The position numbers and the translations under genes were made by a program. Shown here in pieces: positions 12,882-13,251 of a stretch of DNA of 13,251 bases. The notes beneath the pieces were generated by a model, which was given only the letters and a program-made list of their open reading frames with translations, was not told where the DNA came from and did not search any database. Within the stretch, counting starts at the first letter, position 1. Each line of letters opens with the position of its first letter. Origin of the DNA: Streptosporangiaceae bacterium (GTDB lineage Bacteria; Actinomycetota; Actinomycetes; Streptosporangiales; Streptosporangiaceae); assembly GCA_030040815.1 (NCBI GenBank), contig JASHSZ010000136.1, forward strand, positions 1 to 13,251, given 5' to 3'.

Positions 12882-13251
12882 CTACGCCCTGGTGAGCGCC
12901 GTAGACATCTCCACCTGGCGGCCCGCAGCGTTCACGAGCCGCAGGTGGCGGGCCGAATAGCGGCGTAGCGCCCGCAGCCCGGACGGGGTGAGCTGATCGC
13001 AAACGCTGTTCCAGTGCAGGCTCACCCACTCGCCTGGGCGCAGCCCGGTGACAAACCCGGCCCTGACCTCGCACCGCTGCGGCGGACCCAAGGCGAGCAG
13101 ACGCCCGTCCCAGGTGAGCGGGCGGCGCTCGACCACGACCGGGTCGGCGGTGAGCACCAGGCCCCAGCTGATCCGGCAGCTGTCGAGGACGTGCAGAGAT
13201 GGGTCGGCGCGGCCCTCGCGCAGCAGGCCGGTCCACGGGTAAACACAGAAG
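12882..13251 (-). CDS. Conserved actinobacterial protein, C-terminal part (DUF6390-like), cut by window edge
   Basis: On the minus strand an open frame enters from the right edge and ends at TAG 12884-12882, giving 122 visible residues. It begins FCVYPWTGLLREGRADPSLH and contains VLDSCRISWGLVL, PLTWDGRLLALG, GEWVSLHWNSVCDQL and LRRYSARHLRLVN. The text is protein-like through to the edge and has no start near it, so the true start lies outside; GTG 13157 would discard conserved-looking residues. The pattern resembles actinobacterial proteins I recall under the label DUF6390, some of which lie next to [NiFe]-hydrogenase genes; that link is from memory and unverified. The function is unknown, no signal peptide or membrane helix is visible. 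It is convergent to the carbohydrate genes and probably belongs to another locus. Confidence 0.7.
   Translation of the reverse strand, partial: FCVYPWTGLLREGRADPSLHVLDSCRISWGLVLTADPVVVERRPLTWDGRLLALGPPQRCEVRAGFVTGLRPGEWVSLHWNSVCDQLTPSGLRALRRYSARHLRLVNAAGRQVEMSTALTRA

Noticed and set aside
12133..13236. 367-codon minus-strand frame crossing the end of the secreted protein and the right-hand gene
   Set aside because: It runs antisense to the conserved C-terminus of the beta-helix protein and through the terminator; the other minus frame ending at 12882 has better protein character.

Overview
The window is high-GC DNA with actinobacterial character. Codon third positions are strongly G/C, many genes start with GTG, stop and start codons overlap as ATGA or GTGA, intrinsic-type hairpins lack a U tail, and the lipoprotein and secretion signals are of Gram-positive type. 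No RNA gene, insertion sequence, CRISPR array or integrase was seen. Genus cannot be fixed from sequence alone; a soil actinomycete (Streptomyces/Streptosporangiales/Catenulispora-like) fits best.

Layout. (1) Positions 1-211, minus strand: the first 70 codons of a glycoside hydrolase family 1 beta-glucosidase that runs off the left edge. (2) Positions 212-415: a divergent control region with two copies of a 17-bp direct repeat, each holding the palindrome TAAGCGCTTA. They overlap a good promoter for the rightward genes and a weaker candidate promoter for the GH1 gene. A 14-codon leader ORF lies just before the regulator. (3) Positions 416-6021: LacI-family regulator, two Dpp/Opp-type permeases and two Dpp/Opp-type ATPases, with an 8-bp gap after the regulator and 4-base overlaps between the transporter genes. 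(4) Positions 6082-7770: the family-5 substrate-binding lipoprotein, behind a 60-bp gap with a palindrome, then a strong 13-bp terminator hairpin. (5) Positions 7977-10737: three overlapping genes, TIM-barrel isomerase/epimerase-like, Gfo/Idh/MocA NAD(P)-dependent oxidoreductase, and a second TIM-barrel protein. (6) Positions 10795-12690: a large secreted protein with two predicted beta-helix halves. (7) After another hairpin, positions 12882-13251 on the minus strand hold the C-terminal part of an unrelated conserved actinobacterial protein, probably the edge of a different locus.

Working model (inference): this is a glycoside or oligosaccharide utilisation island. The secreted beta-helix protein would release or bind carbohydrate. 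The Opp-like ABC system, despite its peptide-transporter signature, would import the glycoside. Inside the cell the GH1 enzyme would hydrolyse ordinary beta-glucosides. The oxidoreductase plus two TIM-barrel proteins would process sugars by oxidation followed by isomerisation or beta-elimination, as in recently described 3-keto-glycoside pathways. The LacI protein would sense the imported sugar and control both divergent arms through the twin operators. The most interesting points are the operator/promoter architecture with its leader ORF, and the three-gene redox module as a possible oxidative deglycosylation pathway.
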